64,000 bases of DNA from Onthophagus taurus (Eukaryota > Arthropoda > Insecta > Coleoptera > Scarabaeidae), in contig NC_091975.1 in NCBI RefSeq assembly GCF_036711975.1, positions 5,954,501 to 6,018,500 on the forward strand, in the 5' to 3' direction. A program made the position numbers and the translations under genes. The notes under the pieces are model-generated. The model was not told where the DNA came from. It made no database searches and saw only the letters and a program-made list of their open reading frames with translations. Below, one piece after another: positions 25,262-37,999 of the stretch (position 1 is the stretch's first letter; each line of letters opens with the position of its first letter).

Positions 25262-26573
25262 TTAAGACATTTTATTTAAACAATAAGTTTTAAATTGTGG
25301 CATATTTTCCTGAATTTTTATCAATGTTTTATCAACCATCTGCTTCACATCCCATCCTGGACTATAAGGATAAGATTGAAGCATAAAAGTTATGGGAATT
25401 CCAGAAATTTGATGGTAAATGGAACGAAAAGTTATTGAGGGTTTTGTAGTTGGAAAGTTGTCACCTAAAATATATGAAAACAAATTTAAAAAGAAACTAT
25501 TTTTTTTGAGTACTTACTCAAACAGAATTTCACAAAACAAGCAAATGAATCAGCTTCGAACAAAAAAGTGGCTTCTGTAAATGAAATACTATCATATTCA
25601 ATGATATTATCCCCCAATGCAGATAATAATAAAGAAATATAGTTTTCTTTCTTCTTAAACATCATTTCAATATTTTTCATCTTAACTACTAAAGTTGTTC
25701 GAACTATTTCAAAATATTCTGGAAGTGTCATACTTTCGTTATGTTTTGGTACATCTAACGGAGAAAAATTAGAAAAAAAGCGATCAATTAATGGTGAAAG
25801 TTGTAAGCTCACGCTCGTTCTATAACCAAAATTAATTTTTAAAATTACTTGATCTTTACTAGGATTTTCCAAATTTCCATCATCAAAATACTTCCTAAAA
25901 ATTAAAGCAATTAACATCAAATTTATACCTTAAAGCAACAATTACTTATAAATATATTTTGGAAATGTTGTAAAATCTAAATTCAGAGAAATCAAAATGT
26001 GTAGTGTATTATTTCCAATGAGCAATTCCATATCATTATCATTTAGTTTACACTGACTTTTCAATAAATTATAATCGTCAGGTTGAAAGGAGTATTTTGG
26101 ATCCTGCAAAAACTTCTCGATTTGATGTTTTTTATACAAATCACGTAATTGAATAATAAAATTTAATAGTGATTTGGGATTTTGCAAAGACCAATCAGTA
26201 AGTGAAGGCAAATGCTTTTCAATCAAATCAACATCCGGATCATCCAAAAATGTATCATTCAAAATATCAAAATCGGGAGGAAATGTTAAATCTTCATCAA
26301 TGAAAATAATTTCCACCGAAAGGAATTTGCCTGCATAAGGTAAATCCAATATTATTGAATTATTGCAGTTTATATCATAGTTATCCAACAATTTAAGTGA
26401 TGGAAGTTTTATTTGAATCAAAGATTTTGTTAAACCTACAAAAGTTTGAATCAAATATTTTATAACTTATTGAATGTGTTCTTACCAATTCCATTTGTAA
26501 CAAGTTCTTTTAGATTACTTCTAATGCATTCAGGATATCTAATAAGCATTTCGTCAAGAGTTAATTGAGACAT
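25262..26573 (-). CDS. BABAM2: BRISC/BRCA1-A complex subunit BRE (BABAM2)
   Basis: Four exons on the minus strand: 26573-26486, 26435-25946, 25894-25518, 25464-25262. GT-AG boundaries and closed phases give 385 residues (human BRE is 383). Family signatures: LPYAGKFLSVEIIF followed by FPPDFDILND in the first UEV-like half, a KKENYISLLLSALG stretch in the middle, and PSITFRSIYH with YPYSPGWD near residues 350-357 in the C-terminal UEV-like half. BRE is the scaffold of the K63-deubiquitinating BRISC complex and of BRCA1-A in vertebrates. It lacks UEV catalytic residues and bridges other subunits. Introns are short (49-53 bp), typical for insects. The start is the only in-frame ATG upstream, giving MSQLTLDEML. 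No disruption is seen. Confidence 0.93.
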
Positions 26574-27177
26574 TTTTGATAAAATGTACGATATTTCTTT
26601 GGTAATGAACCTAACCTAAACCAACCTAAACAAAGCAAGGCGCGGACTTTTGGTGGTCTAACCAGTTGGGGTTAAAATATGAAAATAATTTAAAATTTAT
26701 TTAAAATGTGCTAAAAAATAAGATAAATTTTTAACGTTAATAAATCAAATTTTGAATTTAAGGTTAAGACATGAAATATTGACATGAATCAATTTTATGT
26801 CAAATGTCAAATGTAATTTCAAACATTAACATTTTTTTTTTAAACAATAATTTATTAATAATTAACACTATATCTTAATAAAAAAAGTTACTGCTTTAAT
26901 TTGACGAAATAATAATTTATTTATTTTAATAAACAAGATCAGAATCATAATTTAAACAATTTGGGTATTTGAGTATATTTGGTTGCCTACTTTCATTAAA
27001 AATTGAATATTTTTATAAAAATTTTCTAAAATTAGTTATTTAAAGTTGAATTTCAAAAAGAACAAAAACAATTTTTATTGTATTTATATTTTTAAACTTT
27101 GGTTTACATTTTCTATAAATATGGCACTCTAATTAACTAAAGAAAAATACTTATTTTTTAATATTTAATATTTCAAA
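26574..27177. other. Intergenic: BABAM2 5' flank and Prrx 3' flank
   Basis: The part next to BABAM2 (26600-26640) contains CCTAACCTAAACC and CAACCTAAAC, telomere-like words also found at the RRP8/AFG1L promoter. The remainder is AT-rich. Minus-strand AATAAA near 27074-27079 could end the Prrx transcript. No gene is seen. Confidence 0.5.
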
Positions 27178-30100
27178 TCACATGGGGGGACTCAAAGAAA
27201 ATTCGTGGCTTCTATACCTGAACTCCAAACGATTACAAATATTATTCGCATTGATATTTGGATTGCAATAATTAAAAGTTGTCGGTAAAAACGAACACGA
27301 TTGACTTGTAATTGCATTTAGATTAGAATTATTATAGAACTCCTCTTGACTTCCATAATGAGGGAATTTCCAGGGAGGAACAACATATTGCAAATCGGAA
27401 TTATTCATTCCAATCGTTGTTTGATGCGGATACAGAGGCTGTTCAACGCTTTCTTGTCTTGATGATGGAAATGGTGATTTTGATGATGATTTCGCCGCCG
27501 ATTGTTGTTGTAACGATAAGCTTCGTTCGTTTCTTCGAAACTTAGCGCGGCGATTTTGAAACCAAACTTGAACCCGAGCTTCAGTTAAACTCACTTTTGT
27601 AGCTAAATCTTCGCGAACGAAAGCATCCGGATAATGAGTTTTTTCAAAAACTCGTTCTAACGCTGCTAATTGAGCCGTTGTAAATGTTGTGCGGTTTCTT
27701 CTAGGTTTTTTAAGTTTTTCTTGGTCCCCAATGCAAGAATCTATTTTGAAAACAATAAAAGAATTCGTTAATTAGTCATATTTGTGAGATTCTTTTAAAT
27801 AAAATTAAATTTACTGCCAATTGACTTGTTTTGAGTAAGTTTGCTTTTAAAACTCGATATATCAAGCAATTAGTGATGATGAACGTCGGCAGAGTTCGGT
27901 CGGCCTCCTTTTTGAGTCCGAATTGGAGTGCATCTCGGCACCGGAGCGTCAAAAGAGGCGAGATCAAAGGACGGTCTGTCTTATACTCAATGAATTACTG
28001 TTCGCGTCCGTCAACCGGCGGTAATGTGATACGTGAACTGCTTCTCTCCAGGAAATATATCTCCGTCACGCCATCTTCAGAAGGAATTTGTCCCGGCGCC
28101 GACCGAAAGTTAATGTTAATTTACCTCTTAATTGCTCTCAAATGAAAATTACTGCTTTAACATTAATAAAAAACAAAAAAGAAATTAAGTGTAATCAATA
28201 TTAAGTAGGCAATTTTCTACATAAGTTGCTAGTTTAAATACTTTAGCTCAAAAAGGATTATTTCAGCTTTAAACTGATATGAACAGTTATCGCTTACTTT
28301 CCACAAATACGATATGTGCGATTTTTTTAAGTTGTTATTCAAATTGATTTTGAGTTTTCAACTTTAAGGATTTTCACCAAAATTTTCCGACGGATTTCGA
28401 TTTTGAATACTTTATATTAAAGGACACACTTTAAGCTTTAATTGGATGTGGTCATCATTGCTTATTCTCAATCATTAAAGTTTTTACGGTTTTTTAAAAT
28501 TGAAGAATTTTAAGTGAACATTTTGACACTTACACTTAATATTTCTTGATGGATTTTTGATTTAAACATCTTGATTCAAAGTGAACACTTTAAACTTTAA
28601 GCTGATATAAACAGAATTTCTTACATTCCATAAATAAGACATGTGCGATTTCTTAAAATTGACGAATTATTACTCAAACTGATTTAGACAAAAACAGAGT
28701 TTCAAACTTTATGGATTTTCACCAAAATTTTCCGACGGATTTTGATTTTGAATACTTTATATTAAAGAACACACTTTAAGCTTTAATTTGATGTGGTCAT
28801 CATTGCTTATTCTCAATCATTAAAGTTTTTACGGTTTTTTAAAATTGAAGAATTTTTGTTATTTACTCAAAAATGAAGAATTACATTTTGACACTTACAC
28901 TCAATATTTCTTGATGGATTTTTGATTTAAACACCTTGATTCAAAGTGGACACTTTAAACTTTAAGCTGATATAAACAGAATTTCTTACATTCCATAAAG
29001 AAGACATGTGCGATTTCTTAAAATTGACGAATTATTATTCAAACTGATTTTGACAAAAACAGAGTTTCAAACTTTAAAGATTTTCATTAAAATTTTCCGA
29101 CGGATTTCGATTTTGAATACTTTATATTAAAGAACATGCTTTAAGCTTTAATTTGATATGGTCCTCATTACTTATTCTCAATCATTAAAATTTTTATGGT
29201 TTTTTAAAATTGAAGAATTTTTGTTATTTACTCAAAAATGAAGAATTACATTTTGACACTTACACTCAATATTTCTTGATGGATTTTTGATTTAACCACC
29301 TTGAATCAAAGTGAACACTTTAAACTTTAAGCTGATATAAACAGAATTTCTTACATTCCATAAATAAGACATGTGCGATTTCTTAAAATTGACGAATTAT
29401 TACTCAAACTGATTTAGACAAAAACAGAGTTTCAAACTTTATGGATTTTCAGCAAAATTTTCCGACGGATTTTGATTTTGAATACTTTATATTAAAGAGC
29501 ACACTTTAAGCTTTAATTTGATGTGGTCATCATTGCTTATTCTCAATCATTAAAGTTTTTACGGTTTTTTAAAATTGAAGAATTTTTGGTATTTACTCAA
29601 AAATGAAGAATTACATTTTGACACTTACACTCAATATTTCTTGATGGATTTTTGATTTAAACACCTTGATTCAAAGTGGACACTTTAAACTTTAAGCTGA
29701 TATAAACACAATTTCTTACATTCCATAAACAAGACATTTGCGATTTCTTAAAATTGACGAATTATTACTCAAACTGATTTTGACAAAAACAGACTTTCAA
29801 ACTTTATGGATTTTCTCTAAAATTTTCCTACGGATTTTGATTTTGAATACTTTATATTAAAGAACACACTTTAAGCTTTAATTTGATGTGGTCATCATTG
29901 CTTATTCTCAATCATTAAAGTTTTTACGGTTTTTTAAAATTGAAGAATTTTTTGTTATTTACTTAAAAATGAAGAATTAAATTTTGACACTTACACTCAA
30001 TATTTCTTGATGGATTTTTGATTTAACCACCTTGATTCAAAGTGGACACTTTAAACTTTAAGCTGATATAAACACAATTTCTTACATTCCATAAACAAGA

Positions 30101-31050
30101 CATGTGCGATTTGTTAAAATTGACGAATTATTATTCAAACTGATTTTGACAAAAATAGAGTTTCAAACTTTAAGAATTTTCACCAAAATTTTCCGACGGA
30201 TTTCGATTTTGAATACTTTATATTAAAGAACACACTTTAAGCTTTAATTTGATGTGGTCCTCATTCCTTATTCTCAATCATTAAATTTTTTACGGTTTTT
30301 TAAAATTGAAGAATTTTTGTTATTTACTCAAAAATGAAGAATTACATTTTGACACTTACACTCAACATTTCTTGATGGATTTTTGATTCAAAGTGGACAG
30401 TTTTAACTTTAAGCTGACATAAACAGAATATCTTACATTCCATAAACAAGACATGTGGGATTTCTTAAAGTTGACGAGTTATTACTTAAACTGATTTTGA
30501 CAAAAACATAGCTTCAAACTTTAAGGATTTTCACCAAAATTTTCCGACGGATTTCGATTTTGAATACTTTATATTAAAGATCACACTTTAAGCTTTAATT
30601 TGATGTTGTCATCATTGCTTATTTTCAATCATTAATATTTATACAATTTTTTTAAAATTGAAGAATTTTTTATTATTTACTCAAAAATTAAGAGTTACAT
30701 TTTAACACATATATTCAATATTTCTTGATGGAGTTTTGAATTAAACAGCTTGATTCAAAGTGTAATAAGGTTAATTCGATATAACTAATATTAAAAAAAA
30801 ATCTTAGTAATTTTTTAATTCATGCTTTTATTCTAATCTAACCAACAAATTATATTATTAAAGAATATTTAATTGTTAGTTCATAAATACAATTTTTTGA
30901 AGTACCTTCATTGGATTCTCCATCAGATAAATTCTTCTTATTACTCCCCCTCAATAAATTACTAACCGAAAACTGTTTACTATTTTCCGAATTTTCCGAA
31001 AATTTCTTCTCGTTCCCATCAATCATCGCATTATACCCATAACCCAGCAT
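27178..31050 (-). CDS. Prrx: Paired-related homeobox transcription factor (Prrx)
   Basis: Two coding exons on the minus strand: 31050-30906 and 27740-27178. They join in phase 1 to give 235 residues (vertebrate PRRX1 is about 245). The N-terminal exon carries [10 protein letters not shown] near residue 27, matching the conserved FSVSHLL motif of PRRX1/2. The homeodomain occupies about 61-120: PRRNRTTF at its start, [12 protein letters not shown] in the middle, and [15 protein letters not shown] at its end. Gln at position 50 and the FRRNER tail favour PRRX over DRGX or ARX. The C-terminal [13 protein letters not shown] resembles a divergent OAR motif. It is a nuclear DNA-binding developmental regulator. 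The start is the first ATG after an in-frame stop. The 3.2-kb intron contains a satellite array. Confidence 0.9.
27870..28110. other. GC-richer island in the Prrx intron
   Basis: About 240 bp with several CpG dinucleotides in an otherwise very AT-rich intron, 130 bp upstream of the homeobox exon. Frames are open in places, but no splice-consistent exon joins to Prrx in phase. It could be a regulatory element; function is not shown. Confidence 0.3.
28240..30770. repeat. Dimeric satellite in the Prrx intron, ~365-bp period
   Basis: The word TCCGACGGAT (or a close variant) recurs at 28386, 28731, 29096, 29461, 29826, 30192 and 30543, giving seven copies with spacing 345-366 bp. Each unit is two homologous halves of about 183 bp. 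One half has ACACTTTAAGCTTTAATTTG and the other ACACTTTAAACTTTAAGCTG. It is clearly related to the array at 33650-35520. Confidence 0.93.
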
Positions 31051-33649
31051 CTTTTCAGTGCAAAAAAACTCCTCTCCCACTCTTTCCCGTTGGTTAATAA
31101 AATCCGAAGAGACTCTAATTCGATTCAACTCGTCCAAAGTCAACTTTAAATTGATATTAATGCTTGTTTACGAATGGAGTTAATCTAATCAAGGCCCAGA
31201 CGCCACGTTGAGGCAAAACTGGCACGGGATTTCAGGAGCTGAAACGTCGCCCGACGTCGTCGTCGTCGTGACGCCGACGGGGGCTGGCTTAGTCCCCACT
31301 CAAAATGCCTTAAATTGACGAAAAGAGGCGGAGATTGAGATGACTTAGAAACGCGATCGGTCCAAAGAAGTTTTGGAGGTTTTGACTTTTGCCGAAAGAG
31401 AAGGGATGACGACGTGGTTCAGGTTTTCAAAAAATATGGTCTCACTAATTGGTTATAATTGGTTGCTCGTAATTTTTCATTAAGAACTTTCTTTAACGTG
31501 GTTCCGTGTTGACGCGTCAATGTATGGTTCTTTCAACAACCACATCATTTTAAAACATTGATTCAAAGATGAATATGAGATGAGAAAATTAAGGTGGATA
31601 TTCGTTATTGGGCAGATGTCCAGTTAGCAAATTCAATTGTAAATGTATTCAAAGACCAATTTAATAAGCAACCACGTGCGGGTACCAACAGCCCACGTGC
31701 CATCGTCGTTACGGTGCAATTTTCAATGCAAACGTAATGAACCGAGGTTAGCCGGTCATAATATATTAAATAAAAATCATCGTCCTCGGTAGATGATCGT
31801 CCCGATAGCGCAAAATTAGGGGAAGCTACCTCAGTACCCATTCATTTTAACGCGCGTATTGACGATAATGATGGCAACAGCGGGTTTTTCACGTTGGGGA
31901 GTGAAGCACAATGCTTACACACAATAAATTCAACAACAATAAGTAGGTGTAAACTCGCTACATTACTGATTGTCATCATCAGTGTACCACTTGCGGAAGT
32001 TACTCCTACATGATGAAGCCTTTTTCTTTCAATTTTTTCAATCATAATCATTGAATTGATTTTGACGTGAAAATAAAATTGATGATATAAAAATAAAGTC
32101 GTGAAAATTAACTCGTGTTGGTTTTATCACCTGAATTCAAGACCGGAAACGAGCCGAATTTAACTTAAGCACCCGCATTAATATCAAGACATGGTCCGGT
32201 AAATTAACGTTGGTATGGCAATCGCTCATTAGGTTATGATTTAGGGGAACGTTCCGCCCCCTTCATAGAACCCTTACGCAATTTGTGCCAATCGACGATG
32301 TCGTTCATCTTCCGACGTTGCTCGTAAGTCTTTTACAAACAGTTAAACACCGCATCTGTAACTGTCATTCCAAACATTCAAGTTATTTCTAGAATTCGAA
32401 ATTTTTTTATCCAATAAAATTTCAAAAATACTTCGATTTATTTTCGACAAGAAAGTACCCCATTGGGAGATGTGTCAACGCTTATTGGTAACTTACGAGG
32501 CTCCCACAGGGTCGCAATGACACGGAGAATTCTTAAGGACAGCTGTAAATGTCGGAAGGAACGCGACGGATGTCAATCGAGGCAGTTTGGCTCGACGTTG
32601 ATCTCTTTATAATTAGGTGGGCTTTGTGCGGAAGCCCAGAACCGAGACGACGACGTCTGGACCCGAAATCGTTGCGGCATTGTCTTCTTCCTATTCCGCG
32701 TCTGCAAACTTCACCCCTCAAGAATCGCAATGAAGAGAACTAAAAGTAAGAAAGAGAGAGGGCATCGAATACACACCTGGTCTAATACGGGGTCGGGGAA
32801 GAAGACGGTTTTCAATTGTTGAACAAGTACAAAAGGATGGATGTCTGTACCACTCTGAAAATCGCACCCTCCGCACTTTGGTTTTACGATCTTCTGACTC
32901 CTTCGGCTAAAGCGGCTAAAAAATAAAAAGATTTCGATTGAGGACTCATTCAGATTTAGAAGAAGCAATTTTATTTCATTATTTACAACAAAAATTAGAA
33001 CTTTAACTCGTTAGAAATCCAACAAAAGAGACACCCCAATTTTTTTTTATATAAAAACCTCATTAGTTTCCATGGAATCCTTCAGATTACGGAAAGGATC
33101 GTGTGAAAATCGGGAGCGGAAAGGGCCCAGCCACAAGGAGAACCCCCTTTAAACCTAATTATCGATGAACTTCTTTTGATAACGCGATCATCGTACGGAA
33201 CGTTGCTTCGTTCACTCATTCACTCGAGGATTAATACATTTCATAAAAAATATTCAAACAAGATCCAATTTAATTTTATATTTATAACTTAGAGGGGGTT
33301 AAAAAAAGCTACGCTCGTTAAAACACAGAAATATTGAGTTATTTAAGTACCTCTTTAGTAGAGGTACTTTGTCAGTGTTTAACCCAAATTTACAAAACAT
33401 TTCTACTACTTCCGGTTGTCATCTCAACGCTAAAGAAAAAGATTTTCTTTGATCTCCATCGAAAAGTTCACCTGACGCGTCACGTCAAATCTCCTCGCGG
33501 AACCGTTAATTTTATTTGTGGACTGAGAAAATGGGTCGTAAAGTTATCTTTTATACGAAATTAAAGTTTATTTCTACCATAAAAGATTTTCATAAACCGA
33601 ACAATTACAAAGATCTCGATTTGACTTAATTTTTCTCCCCAACCCAATC
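31051..33649. other. Upstream region of Prrx, no gene confirmed
   Basis: Non-repetitive sequence with GC-richer patches at 31190-31330 (including a CGTCGTCGTCGTCGTGACG run), 32530-32760 and 33060-33130. These could be Prrx 5' UTR or regulatory DNA. Several 60-85-codon frames lie here on both strands, and none shows a recognised family. A possible minus-strand exon ending at a donor near 32776 is listed in findings. Confidence 0.35.
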
Positions 33650-35520
33650 AATCTTTAAAAAGTGATAACTAATTTAATTATGAGGTTTAAGAAATGATTT
33701 TTATACGAAATAAAAGAAGACATTTTAAAATTTAATTTGCATCATAAACGTTAAAAAGTTTGTGTTATATAATACTTCTTGGTTAATTCGAATTTCAACG
33801 TAATCTTAAAAATGATGTATCTCCTCGATTAATATCATCTAAGAAAAGCTTCTTATATCGAATTAAAGAGGAGATTTCAAGCTTTAATTTGGTGCATGAA
33901 TTAATTCTTAGTTCCCATAAATGCAGTCTTGGTATATTTTTAAAGTTGTGTTTGAAATTAAGTAACTAAATCATCGCAATCTTAAAAAAATGATAACTAA
34001 TTTAATTAAACGATTTAATAAACGATTTTTATATCAAATTAAAGAAGAGATTTTAAAGTTTAATTTGCACCATAAACCATTTTTGAATTCCCATAAATAT
34101 TACAAAGTTTGTGTTTGAAATTAATACTTCTTGGTTAATTCGAGGTTCAACGTAATCTTAAAAATGATGTATCTCCTCGATTAATATCATCTGAAAAAAG
34201 CTTCTTATATCGAATTAAAGAGGAGATTTCAAGCTTTAATTTGGCGCATGAATTAATTCTTAGTTCCCATAAATGCAGTCTTGGTACATTTTTAAAGTTG
34301 TGTTTGAAATTAAGTAACTAAATCATCGCAATCTTAAAAAAATGATAACTAATTTAATTATACGATTTAATAAACGATTTTTATATCAAATTAAAGAAGA
34401 GATTTTAAACTTTAATTTGCACCATAAACCATTTTTGAATTCCCATAAATATTACAACGTTTGTGTTTGAAATTAATACTTCTTGGTTAATTCGAGGTTC
34501 AACGTAATCTTAAAAATGATGTATCTCCTCGATTAGTATCATCTGAAAAAAGCTTCTTATATCGAATTAAAGAGGAGATTTCAAGCTTTAATTTGGCGCA
34601 TGAATTAATTCTTAGTTCCCATAAATGCAGTCTTGGTACATTTTTAAAGTTGTGTTTGAAATTAAGTAACTAAATCATCGCAACCTTAAAAAAATGATAA
34701 CTAATTTAATTAAACGATTTAATAAACGATTTTTATATCAAATTAAAGAAGAGATTTTAAACTTTAATTTGCACCATAAACCATTTTTGAATTCCCATAA
34801 ATGTTAAAAAGTTTGTGTTTGAAATTAATACTTCTTGGTTAATTCGAATTTCAACGTAATCTTAAAAATGATGTATCTCCTCGATTAATATCATCTAAGA
34901 AAACCTTCTTATATCGAATTAAAGAGGAGATTTCAAGCTTTAATTTGGTGCATGAATTAATTCTTAGTTCCCATAAATGCAGTCTTGGTACATTTTTAAA
35001 GTTGTGTTTGAAATTAAGTAATTAAATCATCGCAGTCTTAAAAAAATGATAACTAATTTAATTAAACGATTTAATAAACGATTTTTATATCAAATTAAAG
35101 AAGAGATTTTAAAGTTTAATTTGCACCATAAACCATTTTTGAATTCCCGTAAATGTTAAAAAGTTTGTGTTTGAAATTAATACTTCTTGGTTAATTCGAG
35201 GTTCAACGTAATCTTAAAAATGATGTATCTCCTCGATTAATATCATCTGAAAAAAGCTTCTTATATCGAATTAAAGAGGAGATTTCAAGCTTTAATTTGG
35301 TGCATGAATTAATTCTTAGTTCCCATAAATGCAGTCTTGGTACATTTTTAAAGTTGTGTTTGAAATTAAGTAACTAAATCATCGCAATCTTAAAAAAATG
35401 ATAACTAATTTAATTAAACGATTTAATAAACGATTTTTATATCAAATTAAAGAAGAGATTTTAAAGTTTAATTTGCACCATAAACCATTTTTGAATTCCC
35501 ATAAATGCGATTTACACGAT
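33650..35520. repeat. Dimeric satellite, 352-bp period
   Basis: The phrase AATGATGTATCTCCTCG recurs at 33811, 34163, 34515, 34867 and 35219, exactly 352 bp apart. Each unit is two homologous halves of about 176 bp. Compare TATCGAATTAAAGAGGAGAT with TATCAAATTAAAGAAGAGAT, each followed by a CCCATAAAT block. Copies are nearly identical. There is no coding capacity. Confidence 0.95.
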
Positions 35521-37429
35521 TTCTTAAAGTTTGTGTTAAATATTCGAATTATAATTTACGTTTGTATTTAAATTCATTTTGGAGATATTTTGAAAAGATT
35601 AAAAGATCCTCATATATTATGTTGCAATGCAGCCATCAACACCGCAAAGATAAAATCAACTTTATCTTACATTTGCTTCCTGATTTTCGTTCCTTCTCCT
35701 TCCTTCTTTTCGTTCTTTCTTTCCTGTAAGTTCGTACTCACTAAGAGCACGATTCGGAGTCTTTTACCAGTTCAAGGCGGGATTGAGCGGTGGGGGTCAA
35801 CTACTGAAGAACCCTTCGAGGATACAAAAGGGCTCCAGGTATAAGCTCAGGTAAGAGAGGCTCACACGTTCTCGGACACTTGCCGGTTTCACTTCGCTCG
35901 TGTTTTAAATTTCAGTGTTGAAATTGAACTTGTGTTTTGTGATTTTAGTGCGGAACTTTTCTGGAGTATCATCAAATGAATTAGTAAGATATAATTTTTA
36001 TGACAACTTTTAGTTATTAATATTTTTTTAATATTATAATTAAAGTATTGATTTTTATTTGATTTATAATGCAAGTTAATCCTTGTTTCCCACAAAGATT
36101 CTAATCAGACTGGTTTGAAAACACCCTTTAACGGCCCGTTTCTGGATAAGGGATCTATTTGTAATAGGAAAAGGTTTGTTGTGTCATGCTTCAGGTCATT
36201 TTTCTTGAAGGGTTCAAGTAAGACTTGTTTTATGATGTTCTATAAATCATATCCAATTTGAAACATTAAAATATGTACGTTTAAATTATAAAAAAAAATG
36301 TAACATCACATTTTTTATCTTATTCGAGGGTTTGTTTCAGGTAAGAATAAAAAAAATTAAAAAGATGTTGCGAATAAGAAATCCGGGTCTAGATCCGTTA
36401 CAGTTTCCGAAGGCCCTTTTTTTGTACCTTCGATCTTATTCTTCTCTTATTCTCTTCCGATCGGAGGGAACGTCAAAAAGCGCGAAATCCCGTATAGTGT
36501 ACCCATGGAACCGCTAAAACCAGGGGAAAGTACCCAACAACACCAGCTGAAAGTTGTCGAGGTAAACCTGACCTAACCTTCGGGACCCTCTTGGGTACAA
36601 TACGCGATCTAATTTTTGAATAACACAATGACTCCCGGACCTAAAGGTGCTCGCAGGCAGTTCGACCAAAACCTATAGTTTTCTCACGAATTGGGGATAT
36701 AAAATAGGGGTTCAACATTTTATACAATTTAAAAAAAATTATTAATTTGTTGATATCTCTTAATATATTAATTTTTCGGCGATCGCGTGACTCTTTAAAA
36801 GTCAACACGGTTCAAGTACCAGCATATGTCAATCATGAGCTAAAACCATATGGCCTTTTTTGGTAGCTGTACTTTTATGTAGATATAGTAGAACCATAAC
36901 GTACTCTCACCTGGTTGTGTACGCTTGGCGGATCAGCGTATTTAAATTAGACTCGGACGATCAAGATACATTTCAAATTCAATATTTATCGGCAACATAT
37001 GTGCTCTAGTAAAATAAGAGAGGGTGACTTTTTTATTTATTCCTATGAGTAATACCCAATTTTTTTTTTAAATAAAGCTAGAATTAATTAGATTTTTAGT
37101 ACTCTTACAAGGAATGTCTTGTGGCACGTGGCAGGTGACCCATTATACCATCATAAACGGTTGTCCTTCTTGTATTCACCTGCACCCACCATTCAATTTA
37201 AAATCAACTAAACACGAAAAACGAAAGAGGAATAAGAAAAGGGATACGGGTAACGGATCTTTTATTATTATACAGGTGGCTTTATTATCAAATGACAACG
37301 ATAATGACTTTAAATTATTGACGTCTGCCGTTTTATCTAAGATCTCACCCTCACGGTATCATTTTAGATCTATGATAAAGTTGCAAAAATTAAATTTCAT
37401 TTTAAGTCTTTAAAGAATTTTCTTAAAGA
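35521..37429. other. Spacer, no gene confirmed
   Basis: Moderately AT-rich, non-tandem DNA. A GC-richer stretch at 35735-35850 ends in donor-like sites (CTCCAG/GTATAAG and CTCAG/GTAAGAG at 35851) and could be a non-coding first exon of PsGEF, whose ATG exon begins with a splice acceptor. That is inference only. Open frames such as 37114-37413 show no family resemblance. Confidence 0.35.
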
Positions 37430-37995
37430 AAGAAACATTTCCTTACATCTTGAAAGGTTTTGCAAACATTACAAGACTTCTGATTATTATTACAAGAAAT
37501 CTCGAGGTTGCATTGGTCAACACATCTCAGCTGCAAATGAACAGCTAAGCTTAGGATTGGGTTGATTAATAGATTACTGCACCTCTGCCAAACTCAAAGG
37601 AGAGAATATCGCATGCAACCTCCGAATTCAGAAGAGAAAATAAAGAATTTTATTTGATAAAGCCTCCGTTTCTTGTGGTAGATGCTATACAATTGTATCA
37701 TATCATCCCACAACTGGTTAACAAGATGCTATTCCTCGGCCGCAAGCAACCTAAGTTGAACTTAGAAGAGAAATTTCATGTTTTGGCCAAATAGTCTAGA
37801 ACTTCATCTAATTAAGTCAAGGAATCCACCAGGTTATCACATTCTGCACTGCTTCAGCAAAAAGCGACCTCGGCTAAATTTACAAAAAAGTTGGGATTTC
37901 CAGGTTGCTTGCTTTCAAGACCTTAGCTAAACTTAGAATGTTGTGGTTCTGCCTCATTAGGCCGAGGTCGCTTGCGAGTAAGACATCATAACTGT
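37430..37995. repeat. Degenerate repeat block flanking TTAA element copy 2
   Basis: Recurring loose phrases such as CAGCTAAGCTTAGG, CGGCTAAATTTA and TAGCTAAACTTAGAA. A matching CAGCTAAACTTAAAATAG occurs on the other side of the element near 39632. The element therefore seems to have landed in an older low-order repeat. No gene is seen. Confidence 0.45.
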
Positions 37996-37999
37996 TTAA

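Noticed and set aside
27831-28145. 104-codon plus-strand frame in the Prrx intron
   Set aside because: No family resemblance and no splice partners. Openness is explained by the local GC-richer island.
37114-37413. 99-codon plus-strand frame
   Set aside because: Low-complexity Lys/Asn-rich product without recognised motif. It lies between repeats with no supporting splice or polyadenylation structure.
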